Shown: positions 9,190-18,396, counted from the first letter of the stretch. The stretch is 64,000 bases of DNA from Cellulomonas fulva (GCF_018531375.1 NZ_JAHBOH010000001.1:62001-126000); one strand, 5' to 3'. The notes: generated by a model not told the origin, from the letters alone. A program made the numbers and translations.

Positions 9190-10901
9190 TGGACCACGTC
9201 GAGGTCTTCCTGCTCGTCATCGGGGCCGTGCTGGTCGGCGCCGCGTGCCGGCGCCGGGGGTGGCCCGCGCCGCTGGTGGTGGTCGGCGTCGCGATCCTGG
9301 TGTCGCTGATCCCGGCCGTCCCGCGGTACGAGGTCGACTCCGAGCTCCTGCTCGAGTTCGTGCTGCCGCCCCTGCTGTACTCGGCCGCCCTCGCGTCGTC
9401 CTACCGCGACTTCCGGGCGTCGCTGAACTCGATCACGCGGCTGGGCGTCGGGCTCGTGCTCGCGAGCGCGCTCGTCGTCGCGGCGACGTTCTGGCTCCTG
9501 GAGGACGTGCCGTTCGCCGTCGCGCTCGTGCTCGGTGCGGTGGTGGCACCGCCCGACGCGGTCGCCGCGGCGGCGGTCGGCCGGCGGCTCGGCCTGCCCC
9601 GGCGCGTGATGACCCTCCTCTCCGGCGAGAGCCTCATCAACGACGCCACGTCGCTCACGCTCTACAAGGTCGCGCTCGCGGGCGTCGCCACGGGCGCGTG
9701 GGAGCTCGGTGCCGGGCTCGCGACGTTCGCCGCGGCCGTCGTCGGGGGCGTCGTCGTCGGGTTCGCCATCGGCTGGGTGGTCCACCTGGTCCGGATGCGG
9801 CTCGACGACCCCGTGGTCGCGTCCGCGATCGGCCTCCTGACCCCCTTCGGCGCGTACTGGGCGGCGGAGGCGATCGGCGGCTCCGGTGTGCTGGCCGTCG
9901 TCACGGCGGGCCTGTACCTGGGCCACACCTCGCCGCGCGCGGGCTATGCGACGCGGCTCTACGAGGGGCCGATCTGGTCGACGCTCGACCTGCTGCTCGA
10001 GTCCTTCACCTTCGCCCTCATCGGCATGCAGCTCCCGTGGGTGGTGCGCGACGTCGTCTCCTCCGACCAGGGGTTCGCCCACGGGCTGGTGGTGTCCTTC
10101 GTCGTGCTCGGCACCGCGGTGCTGGTGCGGCCGCTGTACGTCTTCGGCACCGCGTGGTTCGACCGCCTCCGTCTGCCCGGCTCGCACCGGCCGCGGGGCG
10201 ACTCGCTGACGCGCCGCGAGTCGGCGGTCGTCTCGTGGGCGGGCATGCGCGGCGTGGTCACCCTCGCCGCCGCGGCCGCGATCCCCGCGACGTCGGGCGG
10301 CGACCCGTTCCCCGAGCGCGCCACCATCCAGCTCGCCGCCTACACGGTCGCGATCGGCACGCTCCTGCTGCAGGGCCTGTCCCTGCCGTGGGTCATCACC
10401 CGGCTCGGCGTCGGCTCCGCGCAGGAGGTGGCCGACGACGCGGCGCAGGAGGCGGGCATGCGCCTCGCGGCGGCGGACGCGGTGCAGGAGTACTTCGAGG
10501 GTCGTCGCGACCAGCTCGAGCGGGAGTTCGGCCGCGAGCGCGCGGAGCAGATGATCGAGCGCATGTCCTCGGGCTGGCGGCAGCGTGCGTCCGCGGCCGC
10601 CGTCATGCTCGACCCCGAGCACGCGGAGGAGCTGCTGCCCGACGGCGTCACGCCGCAGGACGCGGCGGAGAAGGGCCTGGGCACGATCGGCGGCGCCGCC
10701 GCCCGACGGCTGCCCGCGGCGGCCGCGGGCCGCAAGATGCAGGCGATGCGGCGCGCGCTCATCGCGACGCAGCGCGAGGTCCTCATGGAGCACCGCGACG
10801 CGGGTGACCTCGACGAGTCCGTGATGCGGCGCATGATGCGCGAGCTGGACCTCGAGGAGGAGGCGCTGGCCTCGTCGTGGGTCACGCGCCTGCGGGACTG
10901 A
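9189..10901 (+). CDS. CPA1-family Na+/H+ antiporter
   Basis: A 570-residue inner-membrane cation/proton exchanger. The first ~400 residues hold about twelve hydrophobic helices. Diagnostic CPA1 segments are 'LEFVLPPLLYSAAL', 'GAVVAPPDAVAAAAV' (ion-binding Asp) and 'SGESLINDATSLTLY'. The ~165-residue C-terminal cytoplasmic tail is helical and charged ('QLEREFGRERAEQMIERM', 'MRRMMRELDLEEEALAS'), as in NhaP/YjcE-type proteins, and probably regulatory. The start at 9189 overlaps the stop of the 18-codon leader ORF by 1 nt. Likely roles are pH and sodium homeostasis. Confidence 0.92.
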   Translation: MDHVEVFLLVIGAVLVGAACRRRGWPAPLVVVGVAILVSLIPAVPRYEVDSELLLEFVLPPLLYSAALASSYRDFRASLNSITRLGVGLVLASALVVAATFWLLEDVPFAVALVLGAVVAPPDAVAAAAVGRRLGLPRRVMTLLSGESLINDATSLTLYKVALAGVATGAWELGAGLATFAAAVVGGVVVGFAIGWVVHLVRMRLDDPVVASAIGLLTPFGAYWAAEAIGGSGVLAVVTAGLYLGHTSPRAGYATRLYEGPIWSTLDLLLESFTFALIGMQLPWVVRDVVSSDQGFAHGLVVSFVVLGTAVLVRPLYVFGTAWFDRLRLPGSHRPRGDSLTRRESAVVSWAGMRGVVTLAAAAAIPATSGGDPFPERATIQLAAYTVAIGTLLLQGLSLPWVITRLGVGSAQEVADDAAQEAGMRLAAADAVQEYFEGRRDQLEREFGRERAEQMIERMSSGWRQRASAAAVMLDPEHAEELLPDGVTPQDAAEKGLGTIGGAAARRLPAAAAGRKMQAMRRALIATQREVLMEHRDAGDLDESVMRRMMRELDLEEEALASSWVTRLRD

Positions 10902-10989
10902 GCCCGCTGCCGACGCGGTCCGACGAGCGGGACCGAGGTCCCGCGGCGCTCCGCCCGACGCCGGTCGGCGGCCGTCCCGCGCCGCCCGG

Positions 10990-11003
10990 GGGACTTTCAT
11001 CCC
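10990..11003. promoter_or_regulatory. DevR/DosR-like box upstream of adhE
   Basis: GGGACTTTCATCCC resembles the core of the DevR/DosR box (GGGACTTTAGTCCC) with two mismatches. Its centre lies 42.5 bp upstream of the start predicted from the TAGCGT hexamer, the spacing at which DevR activates promoters. This suggests induction by hypoxia or nitric oxide. The regulator is not in the window. Confidence 0.5.
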
Positions 11004-11026
11004 ACGACTACGACGACGCCCGTCCC

Positions 11027-11032
11027 TAGCGT
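11027..11032 (+). promoter_or_regulatory. Putative –10 of the adhE promoter
   Basis: TAGCGT predicts a transcription start near 11039. This leaves a ~65-nt leader that contains a strong hairpin. No good –35 is visible, which fits an activator-dependent promoter. Confidence 0.5.
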
Positions 11033-11041
11033 CGAGACATC

Positions 11042-11075
11042 GGGTCGGACGAGCCTCCAGCACTCGTCCGAGCCC
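11042..11075 (+). promoter_or_regulatory. Stable hairpin in the adhE 5' leader
   Basis: TCGGACGAG (11045-11053) pairs with CTCGTCCGA (11063-11071) across a 9-nt loop, and flanking GGG/CCC extend the stem past one bulge. It starts a few nt from the predicted mRNA 5' end and ends 28 nt before the GTG. It could stabilise the mRNA or control elongation or translation. Confidence 0.6.
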
Positions 11076-11103
11076 CCGAGTCCGTCTCGACCAGGGAGTC
11101 ACG

Positions 11104-13845
11104 GTGAGCACCACCGCCAGCAGCACCCGCCCGTCCAAGAGCCGCAAGCCCGAGACCTCGAGCACCGTCGCGGCGCCCGCCGTCGGCGTGCAGGCGCAGG
11201 ACGACGTGGAGCGCACGATCGACGAGCTCGTCGCGAACGCCACGAAGGCGCTCGCGCAGTTCGAGTCCATGACGCAGGAGGACGTCGACCGGTTCGTCAA
11301 GAAGGGCGCGGTCGCCGCGCTCGACCAGCACGGTCAGCTCGCCAAGCTCGCGGTCGACGAGACCGGACGCGGCGTCTTCGAGGACAAGGCCGTCAAGAAC
11401 ATCTTCGCGTGCGAGCACGTGACCAACTCGATGGCGGACCTCAAGACGGTCGGCGTGATCCACGTCGACGACATCAACGGCATCACCGAGATCGCCGAGC
11501 CCGTCGGGGTCATCGCGGGCATCACCCCCGTCACCAACCCGACGTCGACCGCGATCTTCAAGTCGCTCATCTCGCTCAAGACCCGCAACCCGATCATCTT
11601 CGCGTTCCACCCCAACGCGCAGCGCTCGTCGATGGCGGCCGCGAAGGTCGTGCGCGACGCGGCCGTGGCCGCGGGCGCCCCCGAGCACTGCATCCAGTGG
11701 GTCGAGGTGCCCTCGCTCGCCGCGACCGGCGCGCTCATGAACCACCCGGGCGTCGCGACGATCCTGGCGACCGGCGGCAACGCGATGGTGAAGGCCGCGT
11801 ACTCGTGCGGCAAGCCGGCCCTCGGCGTCGGTGCGGGCAACGTGCCCGCGTACATCGAGAAGACCGCCAAGCTGGCCCGCGCGGTGAACGACGTCGTGCT
11901 CTCCAAGGCGTTCGACAACGGCGTGATCTGCGCGTCCGAGCAGGCCGCGATCATCGACACCGAGGTCTACGACGCCGCGATGGCCGAGTTCGCCCGGCTG
12001 CACGCCTACCGGACCACGCCCGCCGAGAAGGCGCTGCTCGAGCAGTTCGTCTTCGGCGTCGAGGCCGGCGGGGAGAACTGCGCCGGCGCGAAGCTCAACC
12101 CGACCGTCGTCGGCAAGTCCCCGGTGTGGATCGCGGAGCAGGCCGGGTTCACCGTCCCCGCGGACACCTCGATCATCCTCGCGGAGGTCACGGGCGTCGG
12201 CCCCGACGAGCCGCTGACGCGCGAGAAGCTGTGCCCCGTCCTGGCGGTGCTGCGCTCGACCTCGACCGAGGAGGGCATCCGCCTCGCGGAGCAGATGGTG
12301 GAGTTCGACGGCCTGGGCCACTCGGCCGCGATCCACACGCAGGACGAGGCGCTGACCGTGGAGTTCGGCAAGCGCGTCAAGGCGATCCGCGTGATCTGCA
12401 ACGCGCCGTCCTCGCTCGGTGGCATCGGCGACATCTACAACGCCTTCATCCCCTCGCTGACGCTGGGCTGCGGCTCCTACGGCCACAACTCGGTGTCCAA
12501 CAACGTCTCGGCGGTGAACCTCATCAACGTCAAGCGCGTGGGCCGACGCAACAACAACCTGCAGTGGTTCAAGGTGCCGGCCAAGACCTACTTCGAGCCG
12601 AACGCGATCCGCTACCTCGCGGACATGCCCGACGTCGAGCGCGTCACCATCGTCACCGACGCGACCATGACGACCCTCGGGTTCGTCGACAAGGTGCTCG
12701 ACATGCTGCACCGCCGCGGCAACAACGTCGCCGTGCAGATCATCGACGAGGTCGAGCCCGAGCCCTCGGTCCGTACCGTCCAGAAGGGTGCCGCGAGCAT
12801 GCGGCACTTCGAGCCCGACACGATCATCGCGCTCGGTGGCGGCTCGCCGATGGACGCCGCGAAGGTCATGTGGCTGCTGTACGAGCACCCGGAGATCAAC
12901 TTCTCCGACCTCAAGCAGAAGTTCTTCGACGTCCGCAAGCGCGCGTTCAAGTTCCCGACGCTGGGCGAGAAGGCGCACCTGGTGTGCATCCCGACGACGT
13001 CCGGCACGGGCGCGGAGGTCACGCCGTTCGCGGTCATCTCCGACCCGGACGCGGGCAAGAAGTACCCGCTCGCGGACTACGCGCTGACCCCGACGGTCGC
13101 GATCATCGACCCGGTCCTCACCTCGAAGATGCCGCGCTCGCTCGCCGCCGACTCGGGCTTCGACGCCCTCACGCACGCCACCGAGGCGTACGTCTCGGTC
13201 TACGCGAACGACTTCACCGACGGCATGGCGCTGCAGGCGATCCGCCTGATCTTCGACAACCTGGCGATGTCGGTCAACGGCGAGCCGGGCGACCCGCTCA
13301 CGCAGGACGCCCGCGAGAAGATGCACAACGCGGGCACGATCGCGGGCATGGCGTTCGGCAACGCCTTCCTCGGCATCGTGCACGCGATGGCGCACGTCGT
13401 CGGGTCGACCTACCACCTGGTGCACGGCCGGACGAACGCCACGCTGCTGCCGCACGTCATCCGGTACAACGGGACGGTCCCGACGAAGCTCACGAGCTGG
13501 CCGAAGTACGAGAGCTACGTCGCGCCGGAGCGGTTCCAGGCGATCGCGCAGATGCTCGGGCTGCCGGCCGCGACCCCCGAGCAGGGCGTCGAGTCCTACG
13601 CCCGGGCGGTCGAGTCGCTCCGCGCCAAGGTCGGCATCCCCTCGTCGTTCCAGGCGCAGGGCGTCGACGAGCAGGAGTTCCTCGGCCGGCTCGACGAGGT
13701 GGCCATGGGCGCCTACGAGGACCAGTGCGCACCGGCCAACCCGCGCATGCCGATGATCGAGGACATGAAGGCCATCATGACCGCGGCCTACTACGGAACG
13801 TCGCTGGAGGACGTCCGGGGCCGCACGGGCGAGACGAAGGGCTGA
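11104..13845 (+). CDS. adhE: Bifunctional acetaldehyde/alcohol dehydrogenase AdhE
   Basis: A 913-residue fusion that reduces acetyl-CoA to acetaldehyde and then to ethanol with NADH, regenerating NAD+ under fermentation. Residues ~40-480 are the CoA-acylating aldehyde dehydrogenase half, with catalytic Cys near residue 276 in 'FDNGVICASEQ'. Residues ~495-905 are the Fe-dependent alcohol dehydrogenase half, with 'ALGGGSPMDAAK' for NAD and 'HAMAHVVGSTYHLVHG' carrying metal-binding histidines. The N-terminus is about 30 residues longer than E. coli AdhE and Ser/Thr/Lys-rich. GTG start; GGGAG lies 6 nt upstream. Monocistronic, closed by a strong terminator. The upstream box and leader hairpin suggest control by oxygen status. 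Confidence 0.97.
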   Translation: MSTTASSTRPSKSRKPETSSTVAAPAVGVQAQDDVERTIDELVANATKALAQFESMTQEDVDRFVKKGAVAALDQHGQLAKLAVDETGRGVFEDKAVKNIFACEHVTNSMADLKTVGVIHVDDINGITEIAEPVGVIAGITPVTNPTSTAIFKSLISLKTRNPIIFAFHPNAQRSSMAAAKVVRDAAVAAGAPEHCIQWVEVPSLAATGALMNHPGVATILATGGNAMVKAAYSCGKPALGVGAGNVPAYIEKTAKLARAVNDVVLSKAFDNGVICASEQAAIIDTEVYDAAMAEFARLHAYRTTPAEKALLEQFVFGVEAGGENCAGAKLNPTVVGKSPVWIAEQAGFTVPADTSIILAEVTGVGPDEPLTREKLCPVLAVLRSTSTEEGIRLAEQMVEFDGLGHSAAIHTQDEALTVEFGKRVKAIRVICNAPSSLGGIGDIYNAFIPSLTLGCGSYGHNSVSNNVSAVNLINVKRVGRRNNNLQWFKVPAKTYFEPNAIRYLADMPDVERVTIVTDATMTTLGFVDKVLDMLHRRGNNVAVQIIDEVEPEPSVRTVQKGAASMRHFEPDTIIALGGGSPMDAAKVMWLLYEHPEINFSDLKQKFFDVRKRAFKFPTLGEKAHLVCIPTTSGTGAEVTPFAVISDPDAGKKYPLADYALTPTVAIIDPVLTSKMPRSLAADSGFDALTHATEAYVSVYANDFTDGMALQAIRLIFDNLAMSVNGEPGDPLTQDAREKMHNAGTIAGMAFGNAFLGIVHAMAHVVGSTYHLVHGRTNATLLPHVIRYNGTVPTKLTSWPKYESYVAPERFQAIAQMLGLPAATPEQGVESYARAVESLRAKVGIPSSFQAQGVDEQEFLGRLDEVAMGAYEDQCAPANPRMPMIEDMKAIMTAAYYGTSLEDVRGRTGETKG

Positions 13846-13905
13846 CCACCTTCGAGGCCTCCCGGGCCGGTGCCCCCGCACCCCCGGTCGAGGGCACTCG
13901 CCCAC

Positions 13906-13946
13906 CGACGCCCCACCCGGCTCATCCCTCGCCGGGTGGGGCGTCG
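13906..13946 (+). terminator. Strong terminator after adhE
   Basis: A perfect 15-bp stem (cgacgccccacccgg / ccgggtggggcgtcg) around an 11-nt loop, 60 nt past the adhE stop. No U-tract follows. Confidence 0.88.
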
Positions 13947-14004
13947 TCGTCCCCGGTCACGCGCTTCGGTTGCGTCCCGCGCGGACTTCACGCACCGTGT
14001 CCGC

Positions 14005-14526
14005 ATGGCCCGATCGACCCGTCCTCGCCCCCGCGCGCTCCTCGCCGCCGGCGCCCTCGTCGTGACGTCCGCCGTCATGCTCGGGACGGCCGGCTGCTCG
14101 GACGCCGCCGACGACGTGCGGACGGTCGTGAGCGACGCGGCCAGCAACGCCCGCGACGCCGTCGACGACGCGCAGGCGTCGCTCGACGACCTGCGGGCCC
14201 GCCTCGACGAGGCGGGCGACGCGGTCACCGAGGCCCGGCAGTCTGTCGAGGACCTCGCTCCGCAGGCGCGCGAGGAGGCGCAGCAGGCGATCTCCGACGC
14301 CGGCGACGCGATCGGCGACGCGCGGGCCGCCATGCGGGACGCCCGCCAGGACGCCGCGGGCGCGAAGGACGACCTGGCCGCGGCCCGCCAGAAGGTCGAG
14401 GACGCCCGCACCCAGCTCCGCGAGTCCGCCGACGCCGCGAAGGGCGACGCCGCGGACGCGCTCTCGGGGCTCGCCGACACCCTCGACGACGTCGCCGCCG
14501 ACCTCCGTGGCGCGGCCGGCTCCTGA
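14005..14526 (+). CDS. Secreted coiled-coil lipoprotein-like protein of unknown function
   Basis: 173 residues. A basic N-terminus and hydrophobic segment (11-29) end in a lipobox-like 'GTAGC' with Cys31, suggesting export and possible lipid attachment; Thr at –3 is unusual. The mature part is almost entirely Ala/Asp/Arg/Glu in heptad-like phasing ('DDLRARLDEAGDAVTEARQSVEDL'), so a long coiled coil or helical rod is expected. No enzyme motif is present. It could be a cell-envelope spacer or scaffold. The start at 14005 gives a normal signal; the longer in-frame extension crosses the adhE terminator and is rejected. Confidence 0.7.
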   Translation: MARSTRPRPRALLAAGALVVTSAVMLGTAGCSDAADDVRTVVSDAASNARDAVDDAQASLDDLRARLDEAGDAVTEARQSVEDLAPQAREEAQQAISDAGDAIGDARAAMRDARQDAAGAKDDLAAARQKVEDARTQLRESADAAKGDAADALSGLADTLDDVAADLRGAAGS

Positions 14527-14630
14527 CCCTCCCTCCTCCCCGCGCCCTCGCCGCGTGCCGAACGGGTGATCTTCACGCGGCTCGGCGCGGTTCGTTGTCT
14601 TTGCCGGGCGACCTGCCGATCTTGAGAGAC

Positions 14631-14747
14631 ATGGCCGTCCGTCGCGCGATCCGTCGCCCCCACGTCGAGTGGTGGGTCGTGGCTGCGTGGTCGTCTCTCG
14701 CGCTCGTCGTCGTCGCCGGTCTGGCGGCGGCGACCGGGACGTTCTGA
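14631..14747 (+). CDS. 38-residue single-pass membrane peptide
   Basis: ATG to TGA encodes a basic N-terminus (MAVRRAIRRPHVEWW) followed by one hydrophobic helix, about residues 17-35, ending ATGTF. This is the standard shape of small membrane proteins: positive inside, with one transmembrane span. No strong ribosome-binding site is seen (only GAGAG) and nothing links it to a partner. It fills the gap between the coiled-coil lipoprotein and the aminotransferase. The composition is unlikely for random non-coding GC-rich DNA, but it could still be spurious. Confidence 0.4.
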   Translation: MAVRRAIRRPHVEWWVVAAWSSLALVVVAGLAAATGTF

Positions 14748-14767
14748 GCCGGTCCCGCTCCACGCCC

Positions 14768-14773
14768 TACGCT
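14768..14773 (+). promoter_or_regulatory. Possible –10 for the aminotransferase gene
   Basis: TACGCT lies 8 nt before the ATG at 14782, consistent with a near-leaderless transcript. Confidence 0.4.
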
Positions 14774-14781
14774 CCTGCTCC

Positions 14782-16014
14782 ATGAGCGCTCCCCGGTGGG
14801 TCGACGTCGCCCGCGCGACGAACCTCCTCGGTGCCGACGGCAGGCCGCGCGCGACGATCTTCGCGGAGATGTCCGCGCTCGCCACGGCCACCGGCTCGGT
14901 CAACCTGGGCCAGGGCTTCCCCGACGTGGACGGGCCGCCCTCGGTCGCCCGCGCCGCCGCGGACGCGATCCTCGCGGGGCACAACCAGTACCCGCCGGGT
15001 CCCGGGATCCCCGAGCTGCGGCAGGCGGTCGCCGAGCACCAGGAGCGGCACTACGGCCTGACCCCGGACCCCGACACCGAGGTCCTGGTCACCGCCGGCG
15101 CCACCGAGGCCCTCGCGGCCACGGTCCTCGCGCTCGTCGGACCGGGTGACGAGGTCCTCACCCTCGAGCCGTTCTACGACGCGTACGCGGCGGTGGTCGC
15201 GCTCGCCGGCGCGACGCACACGACGGCACCGCTGCGCGCGACCCCCGACGGCTTCCGCCTGGACGCCGACGCGCTCGCCGCCGCGTTCACGGACCGGACG
15301 CGGCTCGTCGTGCTGAACACGCCGCACAACCCGACCGGTGCGGTCCTCACGCCCGACGAGCTGGCGGTCGTCGCGCGGCTCGCGCTGGCGCACGACGCGC
15401 TCGTCGTGACCGACGAGGTGTACGAGCACCTCACGCTCGCGGGACCCGACGGCGCGCGTGCCCGGCACGTGCCGATCGCGACGCTGCCCGGGATGGCCGC
15501 GCGGACGCTGACGATCTCGTCCGCCGGCAAGACCCTGTCCTTCACCGGCTGGAAGGTCGGCTGGGTCACCGGGCCGGAGGCGCTGGTGACCGCGGTGCGG
15601 ACGGTCAAGCAGTTCCTCACCTACGTCAACGGCGCGCCGTTCCAGCCGGCGGTGGCGGCCGCGCTGCGGTCCGACGAGGTGGCGCGGTGGGTCACCGCGC
15701 TGGCCGACTCCCTCTCCCGGCGACGCGACCTGCTGTGCGAGGGCTTGCGTGCCGCGGGGTTCACCGTGGTGCCGCCCCAGGGGACGTACTTCGTGCTCGC
15801 GGACGCCGCGCCGCTGGGGCACGCCGACGGCGCCGAGCTGTGCCGCGAGCTGCCCCGGCTGTGCGGCGTCGTCGGGGTGCCCGTGTCCGCGTTCACGCAG
15901 CCAGGGTCCGCCGCGGACGACGCGCTCCGGTCGTGGGTGCGGTTCACGTTCGTCAAGCGCGACGACGTGCTCGCCGACGCGGTGACGCGGCTCGCCCGGC
16001 TGGGCGGGCGCTGA
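14782..16014 (+). CDS. PLP-dependent aminotransferase (class I/II), DapC-like
   Basis: A 410-residue fold-type I aminotransferase. Signatures are 'NLGQGFPD' near the N-terminus, 'NQYPPGPGIPELRQAVAEH', 'NTPHNPTG', 'VVTDEVYEHL' (Asp contacting the PLP ring) and 'SSAGKTLSFTGWKVGW' with the PLP lysine. The family includes KAT/methionine aminotransferases (YbdL) and the actinobacterial N-succinyldiaminopimelate aminotransferase DapC. DapC would fit a lysine/DAP-producing actinobacterium, but no neighbouring dap gene supports the choice. It is convergent with the Bcr/CflA transporter; the stops are 34 nt apart. Confidence 0.88.
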   Translation: MSAPRWVDVARATNLLGADGRPRATIFAEMSALATATGSVNLGQGFPDVDGPPSVARAAADAILAGHNQYPPGPGIPELRQAVAEHQERHYGLTPDPDTEVLVTAGATEALAATVLALVGPGDEVLTLEPFYDAYAAVVALAGATHTTAPLRATPDGFRLDADALAAAFTDRTRLVVLNTPHNPTGAVLTPDELAVVARLALAHDALVVTDEVYEHLTLAGPDGARARHVPIATLPGMAARTLTISSAGKTLSFTGWKVGWVTGPEALVTAVRTVKQFLTYVNGAPFQPAVAAALRSDEVARWVTALADSLSRRRDLLCEGLRAAGFTVVPPQGTYFVLADAAPLGHADGAELCRELPRLCGVVGVPVSAFTQPGSAADDALRSWVRFTFVKRDDVLADAVTRLARLGGR

Positions 16015-16048
16015 GCCCGCTCGTCGGACCGCCTGCCCGCGGGGCGCG

Positions 16049-17431
16049 TCAGCCGGACCAGGCGCCGCCGCGGCGGTAGGCGGGCGTCGCGAGCGCGAGG
16101 ACCAGCAGCGCCGCGGTGGCCGCGCCGACCATGACCGCGGCCATCGCGACCGCGTCGCCGCCCAGGAGCCCGGACAGCGGCGAGATGACGCCCGAGATCG
16201 CCGCCTGCGTGGCGCCGATCATCGCGGCGGCCGTGCCGGCGATCTCGCCGTGCCGGGACAGCGCGAGCGCCGACGCGTTCGGCGGCGCGAAGTTCACCAT
16301 GGCGAGCACCAGCCAGAGCATGACGAGCAGCACGGGCAGCCCGCCGACGCCCGTGATCGCGATGGTCAGCAGCCCGAGCGTGAGCAGGAGCGACAAGGGC
16401 AGGACCACGCGGATGATGCGGATGGGCGCGACGCGCCGCACGAGCGCCGCGTTGACCTGCGCACCCGCGACGAGGCCGACGCCGTTGAGCGCGAACAGCA
16501 GCGAGAACTGGTGCGACGTGAGCCCGTAGCCCTCCTGCAGCACGAACGGCGAGCCGACGACGTAGCTCATGAGGACCGCGTTGCCGAGGCCCGGCATGAT
16601 CGCGAGGGCGACGAAGTGCCGGTCCCGCAGGAGCCGGCGGTAGCCGCCCAGCGCCGTGCGGAGCCCGCTGTCCCGCCGCCGCTCGCGCGGCAGCGTCTCC
16701 GGCAGCCGGCGGAGCACGACGAGCCACAGCGCGACACCGAACAGCGCGAGGGCGACGAACACGCCGCGCCAGCCGACCTCGCCCGCGATCAGGCCACCGA
16801 CCGACGGCGCGAAGAGCGGCGCGATGCCGATGACGAGCATGAGGCGGGAGATCAGCCGCGACGCGTCGGCGCCCACGAACCGGTCCCGGATGACCGCCAT
16901 CGCGACGACCGTCGCCGAGGCGTTGAAGAAGCCCTGCGCGACGCGCAGGCCGATGAGCATCTCGACGTTCACGACGAGCGCGCACAGCAGCGACGTCAGC
17001 ACGTGCAGCGCGACCCCGACGAGCACGGGCGCGCGCCGGCCGAACCGGTCCGAGAGCGGCCCGATGACGAGCTGCCCGACCGCGCCGCCCAGCATCATCG
17101 CCGTCATCGTGAGCTGCGCGGCGGTGGCCGAGGTCGACAGGTCGCGCGCGACGTCCGGCAGCGACGGCAGGTAGATGTCGTTGGAGATCGCCGGCAGCGC
17201 GCACATCATGCCGAGCAGCAGCACGTACTTCGCGTTGGGGCGGTAAGCCGGCGCGTCGGGCGGGCTGGTGGGCGCGTCGGACGGGCTGGTGGGCGTGTCA
17301 GGCGCGTCGGCGGGTCCCGCGGGGTGCGTGAGCGCGGGGTCGACGGCGGTCACGGCGGAGGTGCCGGACTCGTCGAGCGCTGCGTCGCGCGGGGTGGTGG
17401 TGGGCTGGCAGCGGGATGCGGTCTCGGTCAC
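16049..17431 (-). CDS. Bcr/CflA-family multidrug MFS exporter
   Basis: About 460 residues with twelve predicted helices. The pattern 'PAISNDIYLPSLPDVARDL', 'GQLVIGPLSDRFGRRAPVLVG' (motif A) and 'RVAQGFFNASATVVAMAVIRDRF' is typical of DHA1 Bcr/CflA exporters (bicyclomycin, chloramphenicol, sulfonamide efflux). The first ~65 residues before the first helix are Thr/Pro/Ala/Asp-rich with a repeated 'PTSPxDAP' unit, presumably a disordered cytoplasmic tail. The start is uncertain: GTG at 17431 has a weak ribosome-binding site, and a shorter start would drop the Pro-rich tail but keep all helices. Confidence 0.88.
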   Translation of the reverse strand: MTETASRCQPTTTPRDAALDESGTSAVTAVDPALTHPAGPADAPDTPTSPSDAPTSPPDAPAYRPNAKYVLLLGMMCALPAISNDIYLPSLPDVARDLSTSATAAQLTMTAMMLGGAVGQLVIGPLSDRFGRRAPVLVGVALHVLTSLLCALVVNVEMLIGLRVAQGFFNASATVVAMAVIRDRFVGADASRLISRLMLVIGIAPLFAPSVGGLIAGEVGWRGVFVALALFGVALWLVVLRRLPETLPRERRRDSGLRTALGGYRRLLRDRHFVALAIMPGLGNAVLMSYVVGSPFVLQEGYGLTSHQFSLLFALNGVGLVAGAQVNAALVRRVAPIRIIRVVLPLSLLLTLGLLTIAITGVGGLPVLLVMLWLVLAMVNFAPPNASALALSRHGEIAGTAAAMIGATQAAISGVISPLSGLLGGDAVAMAAVMVGAATAALLVLALATPAYRRGGAWSG

Positions 17432-17634
17432 GGTCTGCTCGGCGTCGCTCGTCGGGTGCGTGGTCCTGTGGGGTGTCGTGGGCCCATCGTCGCACCGCTC
17501 GCCACGACCGCGCGAATCGTTTCGATCCCGTGACCGCGGGTGGGTGGGGAGATGACCGGGGCTTGACCGGCGCTCCTCGCGGACGCCCGTCGGACGGCGG
17601 GGTGGATGTCGGCGCCGGCTGGCAAGGTGGGGGC

Positions 17635-18396
<762 letters not shown>

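Noticed and set aside
9245..10807. A 520-codon open frame on the same strand as the antiporter in another phase
   Set aside because: Arg/Gly/Ala-rich translation with no helices or motifs; a GC-bias shadow of the antiporter gene.
10902..11103. Rex operator upstream of adhE
   Set aside because: No TTGTGA-N6-TCACAA-like dyad is present; the GGGAC dyad is a better regulatory candidate.
11026..13905. A 959-codon antisense ORF across adhE
   Set aside because: Composition is Arg/Asp/Val/Gly low-complexity typical of the opposite strand of GC-rich genes; AdhE is unmistakable on the plus strand.
17432..17634. LexA/SOS box before the SRAP gene
   Set aside because: No GAAC-N4-GTTC-type palindrome found in the gap.
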